Positions 1-9,314 of a DNA stretch of 64,000 bases are shown here, piece by piece. This DNA comes from JAJTFW01 sp903922455 (lineage in GTDB: Bacteria > Bacteroidota > Bacteroidia > AKYH767-A > OLB10), in NCBI GenBank assembly GCA_943329665.2, contig CALQEU020000003.1, positions 62,001 to 126,000 on the forward strand, in the 5' to 3' direction. Numbering within the stretch: the stretch's first letter is position 1; every line of letters starts with the position of its first letter. The translations under genes were made by a program, and so were the position numbers. Under the pieces are notes generated by a model. That model was not told the DNA's origin. It made no database searches and saw nothing but the letters and a program-made list of their open reading frames with translations.

Positions 1-117
1 ATCGTTAACCCACGAAAGTTTAGAGAAAGCAAAACATTTCTTGCTGGTGTGTCAATGCCTTTGTCAGTTGACGCTAATGGCCGAGTTAAAAATTTATTCC
101 CAATGAAATTACGTTAA
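1..117 (+). CDS. C-terminal end of a protein (5' truncated by the window)
   Basis: Frame 1 is open from the first base to a TAA at 115-117 and gives 38 residues ending NLFPMKLR. It is the tail of a rightward gene that starts outside the window. The stretch holds FLAGVSMPLSVDANGRV, a polar segment without a recognisable domain. It could be a chance frame, but it is open from base 1 and stops 45 bases before the convergent hydrolase gene, as a real gene end would. Function unknown. Confidence 0.4.
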   Translation: MVNPRKFRESKTFLAGVSMPLSVDANGRVKNLFPMKLR

Positions 118-162
118 GTTACTTCACTTATTTACTCAAATTTCCAAAACCAGAAATTTATT

Positions 163-1353
163 TCATTGCTTCACTATTTTGCTGAAACTACGTTGGCCGT
201 CCATCATCACTTTCAGCAAATAGATTCCAGCAGGCAAATTTTCTTTTAAATTTAATTTATGTTTCTCATTCGCTTTGATAGTTGTAAATTTTTGAGAAAA
301 TATTTTGGTTCCATTCATTGCATACACATCAATAACAACGTTACTTTTTTCTCTTTGGTCATTTTGAATAAACAGCTCTTCATGAAAAGGATTCGGAAAT
401 ACTTCCATATTGAAAGTTAAGGTGTTTTCAATAGTAGTAGTAGTAGTGCAAAGTGAACATGTTTTTTGAAAAACTATACTCGTGTCAGTAGTGATCAGCG
501 AATCAAACAAAGCACCTGAAAAGCAATCCCCTTTCAATTCATATTTTAGCCAAGGAAGTAAATATCTACTTATAACAACATGCTGTTCCGCACGAGTAAT
601 AGTGGGTTGCGGTGTGCATGTTGCTTCGCCAAAGCTACATAAGAAATTATTATCAGCCATCTGGCAATGGCTTCCGCCAGTAATACTTACATAAGTTTTA
701 CAACTGCTTTGCAAAGAGTCGTACATCGGTATTTGATTAGTTGGAGGAGGCGTTACACAATCATTTCCTCCTGCCATGATCAATGCAGGAATACTAAGAC
801 TTACAGCTGCTTGTACAGCAGATGGATTTGTTTCGGCAGCCGCTAGCGTCGCCATTGTTTTTATTGAAGGATCAAACTGCGCGGCAAGAAAAGCAGCACC
901 GCCTCCCATGCTATGTCCCATGACGCAATTCATCAAGTCCACACGACTATAAAATAAGGAAGAAGTGTCTTGATCAAGAGCGGATAATTCAGAAATCACA
1001 AAAGCAAGGTCTTTCCCAAATTCAGCATGTGACGGAGCTAGACCTCCTTCGGTTTTGGGAAATGCAATAATAAATCCTTCTTGCACCACGGCATCCCAAA
1101 TATTCTGATAAGCATTCCATGTCATCACAAACCCGTGACCGAAACTAATTACAGGAAATTTATCAGTGGTAGCAATTGTCACGGGTTCATTATCACCTGC
1201 AACATCTGCGGGATAATATACTTCCGTAGGAATACTGCGGTTGTTTCGGCTGGAATCAATAAAGGTAATAGTAGTATGTCCGACTTGAAAAGATTGTGCA
1301 AAAAGATTGTTGCAAAACAAAATTGAAACGATAAGAGTTAAAATATTTCTCAT
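163..1353 (-). CDS. Secreted alpha/beta hydrolase with T9SS type A sorting domain
   Basis: 396-residue exported esterase/lipase-like enzyme. Residues 1-20 are a signal peptide ending in FAQ. The alpha/beta hydrolase fold covers about 25-290: an oxyanion-type GHGF near 72, the nucleophile elbow GHSMGGG with Ser148, an acid candidate in AGGNDC near 197, and a His candidate in GGSHCQM near 228. It resembles the chlorophyllase/dienelactone-hydrolase group (PET-hydrolase-like fold); the substrate cannot be told. Residues from about 312 (VFPNP...) to the end form a T9SS type A sorting domain ending AGIYLLKVMMDGQRSFSKIV, so the protein should reach the cell surface or medium. Several Cys residues (CxxC near 299) may form disulfides. 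It stands alone, convergent with the partial gene at the window start. Confidence 0.85.
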   Translation of the reverse strand: MRNILTLIVSILFCNNLFAQSFQVGHTTITFIDSSRNNRSIPTEVYYPADVAGDNEPVTIATTDKFPVISFGHGFVMTWNAYQNIWDAVVQEGFIIAFPKTEGGLAPSHAEFGKDLAFVISELSALDQDTSSLFYSRVDLMNCVMGHSMGGGAAFLAAQFDPSIKTMATLAAAETNPSAVQAAVSLSIPALIMAGGNDCVTPPPTNQIPMYDSLQSSCKTYVSITGGSHCQMADNNFLCSFGEATCTPQPTITRAEQHVVISRYLLPWLKYELKGDCFSGALFDSLITTDTSIVFQKTCSLCTTTTTIENTLTFNMEVFPNPFHEELFIQNDQREKSNVVIDVYAMNGTKIFSQKFTTIKANEKHKLNLKENLPAGIYLLKVMMDGQRSFSKIVKQ

Positions 1354-1501
1354 TTTTTAGTGGTTAGTTGATTAATCCTTTGTTTTATTTTTACATACTT
1401 TTCGGTTTTTCAGCATCCCGATTATACGATTATGAACGTTTTTCCTAGCAATTAGTTTATCACCGTTGGTAACCGTCAGCTTTTTTCTGCTCATTGTCAA
1501 C

Positions 1502-1618
1502 TTATGAGTTTACAAAATCGATTGCGTCTTGTCCTGTATATGTTGCCTTTGTTTTGCCATTTTGGCTTAGAATAAAGAAACTATAAATCCGGCATGGGGA
1601 AATAATTCCTTTAATCAT
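1502..1618 (-). CDS. Possible 38-residue small ORF downstream of maeB
   Basis: An ATG-started frame of 38 codons lies 30 bases beyond the stop of the malic enzyme gene on the same strand. It ends in TYTGQDAIDFVNS. No family is recognised. It may be a small gene, the tail of a decayed gene or chance. Apart from this, the 295 bases between the hydrolase and maeB contain only a TTAG-rich stretch at 1356-1372. Confidence 0.2.
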   Translation of the reverse strand: MIKGIISPCRIYSFFILSQNGKTKATYTGQDAIDFVNS

Positions 1619-1648
1619 CTACGTCCATGAAAAAGTTAAGTTTACAAC

Positions 1649-3958
1649 TTACGTTTTCGCAGTTCGACCACCTGCTTTAAAATCCGATTTAATACTGGTT
1701 TTTTGTTCCGCTTCTCTTGACTGTGCATCCACAACAGCGATGGTTACCATGTTTATAATTTCACGCACGGAGGAACCGAGTTGTAAAATATGTACCGGCT
1801 TTTTTAATCCGAGAATGATGGGTCCGATGGCTTCAGCGCCGCCACGTGTTTGCATTAATTTGTAAGCAATGTTACCTGCATCCAAACTTGGAAAGATAAG
1901 TGTATTGGCCCCGTGCTCTGCTAAATCGCTAAATGGATAATTGTCTTTTAACATTTGCGGATTGAAAGCTATGTTCGCCTGGATTTCTCCATCCACTAAT
2001 AAATCAGGATACTTCGCATGTAATATTTCTACGGCTCTGCGCATCTTTAATGCACTTTCGGTATTGGACGATCCAAAATTGGAATACGATAATAAGGCAA
2101 TGCGTGGCTTAATATTAAATTGGCGTACAGCCCTCGCCGTTAGTAAGGTAATTTCTACAATGTCTTCGGAAGTAGGATCGATGTTGATGGTGGTATCGGC
2201 AAAGAAAATGGGGCCATCTTTCGTGATTAAAATATACATCCCCGCTACCTTACCCACATGCGCTTCGGTACCAATGATGCGAAGTGCAGGCTTAATGGTA
2301 TCCACATAATTACGAGTAAGTCCTGAGATAAGCGCATCGGCTTGTCCGGTTTCTACCATCATGGCGCCATAGTAATTGCGCTCTTGCATCATCTTCTTCG
2401 CTTCGTACATCGTAAAACCACGACGCATTCTCTTCTCGAAAAGCAATTTACCAAATTCTTCTAAGGTCTGACTCTCTTCGCGCGGATCAATGACTTGAAT
2501 ATTGTCTAAACGCAATTGATGCTCGTCGATAAGCGCTTGAATTTTCTTTTTATTTCCAAGTAAGATGGGTTGAGCGATTCCTTCCTCTTTTACAATTTGA
2601 GCGGTCTTTAAAATTTTGTAGGTATCTGCATCTGCAAAAACCACACGCTTTGGATTCTGCTTCGCTTTGTTCGTTATGACACGAATTAATTTATTGTCGA
2701 GACCTAATCGCTTCTTCAATTCGTTCTCATACTTATGCCAATCGGTGATGGGCTTTAACGCTACACCCGATTCGATAGCTGCTCGAGCTACCGCAGGAGC
2801 AACCGTATGAATTAAACGAGGATCTAAAGGCTTAGGAATGATATAATCTTTTCCGAAAGTAATATTCTTTTTGTTGTACGCTAAGTTCACCAATTCGGGA
2901 ACGGGTTCCTTTGCTAATTGTGCAATAGCATGCACAGCCGCCAACTTCATCGCTTCGTTAATTTGTGTAGCTCGCACATCTAAGGCTCCTCTGAAGATGA
3001 AAGGGAATCCGATTACATTATTCACTTGGTTAGGATAATCACTGCGCCCTGTGGCCATGATGATATCGGGACGAGCAGCAATGGCATCATCGTACATGAT
3101 TTCCGGATCCGGATTCGCCATCGCAAAAACGATAGGATCGGCAGCCATACTTCTCAGATGATCTCCATTGATGATATTTCCTTTCGACAAACCAATAAAC
3201 ACATCAGCATTTACAAACGCTTCCTCAAGAGTACTTATATTTCTATGGGTTGCAAATCGAATTTTGTGTACATCTAAATTTTCACGGTCGTGACGAATCA
3301 CACCCGTGCTATCGAGCATAATAATATTTTCAAGTTTAGCACCTAAAGAAACGAACAAGGAAGTACAAGAAATAGCAGAAGCTCCTGCACCGTTCACTAC
3401 GATTTGCACCTCGTCAATTTTCTTTCCTGAAATTTCAAGTGCGTTAATCAATGCAGCTCCCGAAATGATAGCTGTTCCATGTTGATCATCGTGCATCACT
3501 GGAATTTTCAGTTCCTCCTTTAGCCGACGCTCAATTTCAAAACACTCGGGCGCTTTAATATCTTCCAAGTTAATTCCACCAAAAGTGGGTGAAATGGCTT
3601 TTACTGTTTTTACAAAATCATCCACGTTCGTTTGATCGATTTCAATGTCGAACACATCGATGTCAGCAAAAATTTTGAAGAGCAAACCCTTTCCTTCCAT
3701 CACGGGCTTCGATGCTTCGGGTCCAATATTACCGAGACCCAATACTGCAGTTCCATTCGAAATAACGGCAACCAAATTTCCTTTTGCAGTGTATTTATAA
3801 ACGTCTTCTGGATTCTTTTCAATCTCCAAACAAGGCTCCGCAACGCCGGGTGAATACGCTAATGCTAAATCGCGTTGAGTGCTGTATGGTTTACTTGGAA
3901 TTACTTCTATCTTCCCTGGTCGACCTGACGAATGATAATCTAATGCTTCTTGATTCAT
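1649..3958 (-). CDS. maeB: NADP-dependent malic enzyme, MaeB type with phosphotransacetylase-like domain
   Basis: Decarboxylates malate to pyruvate with NAD(P)+ in the cytosol, supplying pyruvate and NADPH. The 769 residues match the usual MaeB length. The malic N-domain is at about 10-160 (SNGTAVLGLGNIGPEASKP, then GGINLEDIKAPECFEIERRL and MHDDQHGTA). The NAD(P)-binding domain is at about 163-400 with IVVNGAGASA. A phosphate acetyl/butyryl-transferase-like domain fills about 425-755; in MaeB it is regulatory, giving acetyl-CoA feedback, and does not make acetyl phosphate. The start is the first ATG in frame and gives the family N-terminus (NQEALDYHSSGRPGKIEV). It is monocistronic, with 160 bases to the upstream gene. 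Confidence 0.97.
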   Translation of the reverse strand: MNQEALDYHSSGRPGKIEVIPSKPYSTQRDLALAYSPGVAEPCLEIEKNPEDVYKYTAKGNLVAVISNGTAVLGLGNIGPEASKPVMEGKGLLFKIFADIDVFDIEIDQTNVDDFVKTVKAISPTFGGINLEDIKAPECFEIERRLKEELKIPVMHDDQHGTAIISGAALINALEISGKKIDEVQIVVNGAGASAISCTSLFVSLGAKLENIIMLDSTGVIRHDRENLDVHKIRFATHRNISTLEEAFVNADVFIGLSKGNIINGDHLRSMAADPIVFAMANPDPEIMYDDAIAARPDIIMATGRSDYPNQVNNVIGFPFIFRGALDVRATQINEAMKLAAVHAIAQLAKEPVPELVNLAYNKKNITFGKDYIIPKPLDPRLIHTVAPAVARAAIESGVALKPITDWHKYENELKKRLGLDNKLIRVITNKAKQNPKRVVFADADTYKILKTAQIVKEEGIAQPILLGNKKKIQALIDEHQLRLDNIQVIDPREESQTLEEFGKLLFEKRMRRGFTMYEAKKMMQERNYYGAMMVETGQADALISGLTRNYVDTIKPALRIIGTEAHVGKVAGMYILITKDGPIFFADTTINIDPTSEDIVEITLLTARAVRQFNIKPRIALLSYSNFGSSNTESALKMRRAVEILHAKYPDLLVDGEIQANIAFNPQMLKDNYPFSDLAEHGANTLIFPSLDAGNIAYKLMQTRGGAEAIGPIILGLKKPVHILQLGSSVREIINMVTIAVVDAQSREAEQKTSIKSDFKAGGRTAKT

Positions 3959-4075
3959 TGCTTTATTTTAACGATTTAAACTCTCTGAAATTATGTTAGG
4001 CGAAATACTTACGACTCACATAAATCAATCCTTGTACACTATCTAAAATCAATAAATAAAAATTCCTATAAAATA

Positions 4076-4099
4076 GAAAAGGGACAAACGCCCCTCTTC
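4076..4099 (-). terminator. Intrinsic terminator of the 4120-4848 gene
   Basis: On the minus strand GAAGAGGG pairs with CCCTTTTC (8 bp, one G-T pair) across an 8-base loop and is followed by a T-rich run. It lies 21 bases past the stop codon of the leftward gene. Confidence 0.6.
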
Positions 4100-4119
4100 C
4101 AATCAATTATTTTAAGTGA

Positions 4120-4848
4120 TTAACGGTGATTCACCACTAAACGACTTGTATCTTTTACTTTTCCGTTCGAAATATATGAAACCATATACATACCCGACTT
4201 TAAATCGGAAGTAGTTAAAACCAAGGCTCCAGATTTTCCGGGAATATCCATGGTTTTAATTTTAGTGCCCAACATATTAAATACAATTAAGCGATCAGAA
4301 TTGTCGGTTGATTTCAAATTGTAATTAAATACAGTAAACGCATCAGCAGGATTTTGCAATGGCTTTGACAAACCATAAACCTCATTATTTTCTCCAAGAG
4401 AAGTGGTGATGTCCCAAGCAAGAACTACACCGACTGAATCAGAAATATTATCGGTATCAAAAATACGATAGTGAATCGAAGCTGGTCCATAAACACCTGT
4501 AGGGTTTAAAGATGCTTTAAATGAATTATCCACTGAATTACCAAAGATAGTATCTTGACCATTAGACATTGCAGTTCCTGGAGGGTAACATAATCCAGTA
4601 GTTGCGCCGTAGCAGAAAAACTCAAATTGCCCAGACTGGATGTAATTAATAATTCTTTCAATACGTACTCTCTTCAAAGAGTTTGAAGTATTGGAGATAG
4701 CCACATGAGATTCAACAGGTGTCCAAGGATCAGAACTCACTGATACTGGGGTAATGTTGCTTAAAGTAAAAGTTTGTGCAACGGCACTACTTAAACTTCC
4801 CAACACGACTGCTGATAACAAGACAAGAGTAAAATTTTTCATACGCAC
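4120..4848 (-). CDS. Small secreted protein with T9SS type A sorting domain
   Basis: 242 residues. A signal peptide ends near residue 25 (AVAQ); a second possible start is Met3. Residues 26-160 form an all-beta-looking region with a single CYGATTGLCYPPG segment whose two Cys may pair. I recognise no named domain there. Residues about 168-242 are a T9SS type A sorting domain (FNYNLKSTDN..., SGMYMVSYISNGKVKDTSRL). The body is short for a T9SS cargo, so it may be a small binding module. It lies between maeB and another T9SS gene, all leftward, with its own terminator. Confidence 0.75.
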   Translation of the reverse strand: MRMKNFTLVLLSAVVLGSLSSAVAQTFTLSNITPVSVSSDPWTPVESHVAISNTSNSLKRVRIERIINYIQSGQFEFFCYGATTGLCYPPGTAMSNGQDTIFGNSVDNSFKASLNPTGVYGPASIHYRIFDTDNISDSVGVVLAWDITTSLGENNEVYGLSKPLQNPADAFTVFNYNLKSTDNSDRLIVFNMLGTKIKTMDIPGKSGALVLTTSDLKSGMYMVSYISNGKVKDTSRLVVNHR

Positions 4849-4938
4849 TTATATTATTTGCTTTGGAGGGTTAAAGATAATAAAATCTTCTTAATACATA
4901 GCAATACCTATCTTAAATTCTGACAATTCGATTGCAAA

Positions 4939-6378
4939 TCAGTTCATTTTATACACTTTAGCTGTTTTCTGTTTTTCTTGACCTTGTGCATTTAAAAAGT
5001 AAATTCCATCACTCAACTTACTGATGTCAAATGATTTAAAATAATACTTATCCCCATCTTGATGAAAAAGCAGTTTCCCGGTAACATCAAACAAATCCCA
5101 CGACTTCACCAAAAAACTGGTTTTCACAGAAAATTGTCCTGTGGTAGGGTTTGGAAGCACGACCACTTCATCTTTTGGAAAACTACCATTTTCAGAGATA
5201 GATGTAAGTCCCGCTTCATCGATATGCAACAAGTAAAAATCATCATCCGCATTGGTCCGTCTCCCAGCCACATAATATCCGCCACCCAATGCGGGAGTTA
5301 TGCTATATCCAATATCGATTCCGCTCCCTCCAAACTCTTTCACAAAAACTAAATTTCCTAGAGAATCGGTGCGCACCACGGCTAAATTCAGCGGCTGGGT
5401 TCCATTCGAAAAACTATTCGAATAACCACAACCTATCAAATCACCATTGGGTGTTTCAACCACATCAAAAAGGGCATCTGTACCAACTCCACCAAATACA
5501 TTTTCTCTCAAAAAATCACCCATCTCATCAAACATATAATAGAAAAAATCGAATGGTGAAAATGTTGCAATTTCCGTTTCACCATAAACAACATACACTC
5601 CTGAACTAGTTTGCATCAACCCTTGGCAACCGTTCTGAAATAAGTCACCGTGAGCGTTTGAAAAATTCAATCCTCCAGAATTATTCAACCCCAAAAGCTG
5701 AACATCATACCCTCCATTTCCAACACTTCTAGAATCGGATGATAAGACATAATTTAAGCTTCCCGATTCAATAATTTTCATTCCATAATCGTTATCCAAG
5801 GCGGCATAAGCCGTGTCCCAAACCTGATCACCATTCGCATCCAATTTCAAAACATACACATCATTTGTACCTGAAGCATCCGTAGTTGAACCGCACAGCA
5901 TGTACATGCCATCGCTTGTTTTCTCCACATATCTACAACTTTGATTTCCGGGTCCGCCATAATTTTTTCTCCACAATTCTTGCCCGGCACTATCCACTTT
6001 AAGTACCAAAATTTCCTGTTCTAAAGGACCTAATGTAGCTGTCAATCCAACCAAAATCAGATCAAAAGAATCAGCCAAATTCATATAAAGACCAAAATCC
6101 ACATCGGGAGTACCGTAATACTTTGTCCAAAGGAAATCACCATGAGGGCTTACCTTAGAAAGGGCGAAATCTTCGGCTTGAGTACTTGTATTTGATGAAT
6201 AACCAAATAGATAAACACTACTATCCGGATTTTGTTTCACGGCAAAAGAGATATCCACTCCAGTTTGTCCAAATGACTTTTCAAAATAAGGTACTTGTGA
6301 AAATGAAGAATGAAAGCCCAACAGGAAAAAAAACAAGGTAACGAAGAGGAAATGTATTTGAAATGCAATCTTTTTCAT
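4939..6378 (-). CDS. T9SS type A sorted repeat protein (beta-propeller-like)
   Basis: 479 residues. The signal peptide ends near 28 (SSFSQ). The body consists of about seven blades of 45-55 residues of the form DFxLxKVxxxGDxLWxKxYGxxxxD (for example DFLWTKYYGTPDVDFG and GQELWRKNYGGPGNQS). This pattern is typical of Bacteroidota surface propellers and is also seen at the N-terminus of the 56726-60364 protein. Residues about 405-479 are a type A sorting domain (VLPNPTTGQFSVKT ... LSDGIYFLNAQG). A structural or binding role at the cell surface is likely; no catalytic motif is seen. Confidence 0.8.
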   Translation of the reverse strand: MKKIAFQIHFLFVTLFFFLLGFHSSFSQVPYFEKSFGQTGVDISFAVKQNPDSSVYLFGYSSNTSTQAEDFALSKVSPHGDFLWTKYYGTPDVDFGLYMNLADSFDLILVGLTATLGPLEQEILVLKVDSAGQELWRKNYGGPGNQSCRYVEKTSDGMYMLCGSTTDASGTNDVYVLKLDANGDQVWDTAYAALDNDYGMKIIESGSLNYVLSSDSRSVGNGGYDVQLLGLNNSGGLNFSNAHGDLFQNGCQGLMQTSSGVYVVYGETEIATFSPFDFFYYMFDEMGDFLRENVFGGVGTDALFDVVETPNGDLIGCGYSNSFSNGTQPLNLAVVRTDSLGNLVFVKEFGGSGIDIGYSITPALGGGYYVAGRRTNADDDFYLLHIDEAGLTSISENGSFPKDEVVVLPNPTTGQFSVKTSFLVKSWDLFDVTGKLLFHQDGDKYYFKSFDISKLSDGIYFLNAQGQEKQKTAKVYKMN

Positions 6379-6520
6379 AATATTGTATTATTATTATAAG
6401 AATTGTAATTATTCTTAGTGCATCTTTGAAAAAAGCATTGATCCAATTATTAATTCCTTACTTTTAATCATTAATTAAAACTAATTCTCAAAATTAACTA
6501 AAACATATTAAAACCGAACA

Positions 6521-8383
6521 ATGAAAAAACTTTACACACTTGCTTTAACAATGTTTGTTGGGGTTGCAGTAAATGCACAATCGCAACGTTTAACATTATT
6601 AGAAGAATTCACCCAAGCATCTTGTGGGCCCTGTGCTTCGCAAAATCCAGCTTTGAATACATTGCTTTCTGGCAATGAATCTAAAGCCGTTTCTATTAAA
6701 TATCAAACCAACTGGCCAGGTGTTGATCCTATGAATACACAAACTCAAACTTGGGTGGCTCCGCGTGTTTCTTACTACGCAGTGAATGGAGTTCCCAATA
6801 TTCAATTTGATGGTTTAGTAGTTTCAGGAGCTCCTAGTGCATTAAGTCAAACATCAATTAACAATCGTTATGCGGTAGCTTCACCGTTTGATGTAGTAGT
6901 TACTCATGCTTACAATACTACTTACGACTCTATCAATATTAGTGTTGATGTAACCTGTACACAAGCAGCAGCAGGAACTTTAGTTCTACATACTGCTTTA
7001 GTAGAAAAAGAAATTGCTTTTTGTGTAGCACCAGGGTCTAACGGCGAAACAGAATTCTATTCTGTAATGCGCAAAATGTTACCTTCTGGTGTAGGAACTA
7101 CCCTCCCAACTGCGTGGACTGTTGGACAAACACAAAATTTCCAATTCACTACATCGGTACCTACTTATGTTTATGATAAAAAGGAGTTAGCTATTATTGC
7201 TTTCATCCAAAACAACGCGAACAAAGATGTACTTCAAACAGGAATTAGTCAGCCTTTGGCCATTCCTTTAGATGGATCCATCGTTGCCTGTGGAAACTCT
7301 TCACTTACTTGTGTGGGCACTTATTCTCCAACGGTTGAATTGACAAACTATGGAACAACTACACTAACTACAGCTAATTTATCATATACCATTGCTGGTA
7401 ACACATTACCATATACTTGGAATGGTTCTTTAGCTAGTGGCGCATCAACTACAATTTCTCTTCCTTCAGTTACTTTAAATGGCGGAACAAATACATTCAC
7501 TTGCAACTTAACTAGTGTTAACGGATCAACAGATTTTGTTGCAAACAATAACACTTACTCTGCCACTATTATTTATAACAATACCGCTGGTGTTGCCGCT
7601 CCTGTTATAGAAGGTTTTGTTGCTACGACATTCCCGCCAACAAACTGGTTAAGAATTAACGGTGGAAACGCTGCAGCAACATGGGCAAGAAATGCAGTGG
7701 GTACTACTGCCAATAACGGTTCTAGCAAGATGGATTATTACAATAGTCCTGATGCTGACGTAGATGATTTAATGACTCCAAAATTTGATTTAAGTACTGC
7801 TATTTCTCCAACTTTCTCTTTCTCATTAGCGAAAGCTGGTTATACTGGATATAGTGATTTACTTGAAGTTATGGTATCAACAGATTGTGGAGCAAATTGG
7901 ACAACGGAGTGGACTCAATCGGATCCTACACTTTTAACTGCTGGATACATGACAGCAGCATTCACTCCAGTTTCTGGTAGTACTACCCAATGGCGCACTG
8001 AAACTTTCAGTCTCAATGCTTATGTTGGACAACCAGAAGTTTTAGTAAAGTTCAAAGCAACTTCAGGATTCGGAAACAACCTTTATATTGATGATGTAAA
8101 TTTATCAGTTGCCGTGGGTGTGAATGAGAATACACTTGATCAACAAATCAGTTTATTCCCAATCCCAAGTACTGGTGATGTATTCTTAAACTTAAGCGCA
8201 GTGAAAGATAATATGGTTCGCATTTCTATTAACGATGTTACTGGAAAAACTATTGAAACTTACACAACCGCAAAGAGCAATCAACATAAGGTTGTCATGA
8301 ACACGTTACAAGATGGAACTTACTTCATTCAAATTGATGCTGATTCACAACGCATCATTAAGAAAGTAGTCTTAACTAAATAA
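6521..8383 (+). CDS. Omp28-like, choice-of-anchor J, T9SS type A sorted protein
   Basis: 620 residues. The signal peptide ends at about 20 (VNAQ). Residues 25-250 resemble the Omp28/thioredoxin-like domain: LLEEFTQASCGPCA carries a CxxC pair (C35, C38) at the place of a thioredoxin active site. Residues 255-350 look like an Ig/CARDB-type beta domain. Residues about 365-535 match a choice-of-anchor J (MAM-like) jelly roll (FPPTNW ... YIDDVNLSV). The last 80 residues are a type A sorting domain (LFPIPSTGDVFLNLS, LQDGTYFIQIDADSQ). Neighbouring TlpA and Omp28 lipoprotein genes suggest a cell-envelope thiol or surface function. It reads divergently from the 4939-6378 gene across 142 AT-rich bases. 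Confidence 0.85.
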   Translation: MKKLYTLALTMFVGVAVNAQSQRLTLLEEFTQASCGPCASQNPALNTLLSGNESKAVSIKYQTNWPGVDPMNTQTQTWVAPRVSYYAVNGVPNIQFDGLVVSGAPSALSQTSINNRYAVASPFDVVVTHAYNTTYDSINISVDVTCTQAAAGTLVLHTALVEKEIAFCVAPGSNGETEFYSVMRKMLPSGVGTTLPTAWTVGQTQNFQFTTSVPTYVYDKKELAIIAFIQNNANKDVLQTGISQPLAIPLDGSIVACGNSSLTCVGTYSPTVELTNYGTTTLTTANLSYTIAGNTLPYTWNGSLASGASTTISLPSVTLNGGTNTFTCNLTSVNGSTDFVANNNTYSATIIYNNTAGVAAPVIEGFVATTFPPTNWLRINGGNAAATWARNAVGTTANNGSSKMDYYNSPDADVDDLMTPKFDLSTAISPTFSFSLAKAGYTGYSDLLEVMVSTDCGANWTTEWTQSDPTLLTAGYMTAAFTPVSGSTTQWRTETFSLNAYVGQPEVLVKFKATSGFGNNLYIDDVNLSVAVGVNENTLDQQISLFPIPSTGDVFLNLSAVKDNMVRISINDVTGKTIETYTTAKSNQHKVVMNTLQDGTYFIQIDADSQRIIKKVVLTK

Positions 8384-8406
8384 AAATATCTAATCAATCA
8401 ATACTA

Positions 8407-8435
8407 GGGAACCGGCACTGCCGGTTCCCTTTTTT
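8407..8435 (+). terminator. Strong intrinsic terminator
   Basis: A perfect 10-bp stem GGGAACCGGC / GCCGGTTCCC with loop ACT is followed by six T. It lies 23 bases after the 6521-8383 gene. Confidence 0.92.
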
Positions 8436-8491
8436 ATTTTCTTTAGTGACGCTTCCATGAAGCCAAAAAATTATGTTTTCTTTCCCTCCAA

Positions 8492-8507
8492 TAATTTTGT
8501 ACTTTTG
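8492..8507 (+). promoter_or_regulatory. Candidate Bacteroidota -7 elements for the TlpA gene
   Basis: Two adjacent matches to TAnnTTTG: TAATTTTG at 8492-8499 and TACTTTTG at 8500-8507. They lie 25-40 bases upstream of the ATG at 8533. No clear -33 TTG is seen at the right spacing, so which box is used is open. Confidence 0.45.
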
Positions 8508-8532
8508 ATATTCTAAAATCTAGACATCCAGT

Positions 8533-9033
8533 ATGAAAAATTTATGGCTTATTGTCGCTTCCCTTTTTATTTTCAATTTCAGTATTGCGCAAGACAACAA
8601 AACAGATATTGCTTCTGTCACCATTAAAGACATTGATGGCAAACCTTTCAACACGGCAGATATTAAAAATGACGGCAAACCCATCATCATTGATTTTTGG
8701 GCTACTTGGTGCAAGCCGTGTATTGCTTCATTAAAAGATATGAATGAGTCGTACGTCGATTGGCAGAAAGAAACGGGAGTAAAAATTTATGCTATTTCAA
8801 TTGATGATTCCAGAACAATGAGTTCGGTAGCACCATTTGTCGCTGGTAAAGGTTGGGAATTTGATGTTTTATTAGATCCTAATTCTGATTTTAGAAGAGC
8901 CATGAACGTTAATAACGTACCACACACCTTCTTAATAGATGGAACAGGGAAAATCGTGATGCAAAGAAATACGTATTCTCCTGGTGACGACGAAAAGATG
9001 TACGAAGAAATTAAAAAGTTAACTGCAAAATAA
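8533..9033 (+). CDS. TlpA/ResA-family periplasmic thioredoxin
   Basis: 166 residues. The signal peptide ends at about 20 (SIAQ). A thioredoxin fold follows: the FWATWCKPC motif has active-site Cys60 and Cys63, and the cis-proline loop is NNVPHTFLID near 135. The family reduces disulfides in the periplasm, for example for cytochrome c maturation or envelope thiol repair. The partner is unknown; CxxC-containing Omp28-like proteins are encoded on both sides. It has its own promoter and terminator, so it is probably transcribed alone. Confidence 0.92.
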   Translation: MKNLWLIVASLFIFNFSIAQDNKTDIASVTIKDIDGKPFNTADIKNDGKPIIIDFWATWCKPCIASLKDMNESYVDWQKETGVKIYAISIDDSRTMSSVAPFVAGKGWEFDVLLDPNSDFRRAMNVNNVPHTFLIDGTGKIVMQRNTYSPGDDEKMYEEIKKLTAK

Positions 9034-9054
9034 TAAAGAATTTACATTGCATAA

Positions 9055-9078
9055 GGGGGCCAAAAGCTCCCTTTTTTT
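9055..9078 (+). terminator. Intrinsic terminator after the TlpA gene
   Basis: GGGGGC pairs with GCTCCC (one G-T pair) across loop CAAAA and is followed by seven T, 21 bases after the stop codon. Confidence 0.85.
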
Positions 9079-9147
9079 ATGCTAAATCTTTTCTGCACGA
9101 TCCCTTTTTCGACTATATAATCAATGTTGAGATTGTCGATAACCCAT

Positions 9148-9204
9148 ATAATGCAATAGAAGAAATCTATTGCATTATTGATGTAGAAATCGCAAAAAGC
9201 GATT
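9148..9204. repeat. Two adjacent intergenic hairpins
   Basis: A perfect 13-bp inverted repeat (ATAATGCAATAGA / TCTATTGCATTAT, loop AGAAA, 9148-9178) is followed at once by AATCGC-AAAAA-GCGATT (9188-9204), which can extend through ATGT/ACAT. They lie between the TlpA terminator and the DUF6029 gene. There is no T-tract, so they are not simple terminators. Function unknown. Confidence 0.6.
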
Positions 9205-9314
9205 ACACATCAGGATTATCCCTGACAAAAACTTAGTATTCGTCAGCCCAAAGGGCAAATTATTCTCATGTATAATTAGGATAAAGATATTTGGCCTATT
9301 TTAGCTCCTCCAAT

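Noticed and set aside
1354..1501. Riboswitch or leader element near the hydrolase/maeB gap
   Set aside because: No conserved riboswitch core or strong hairpin set was recognised.
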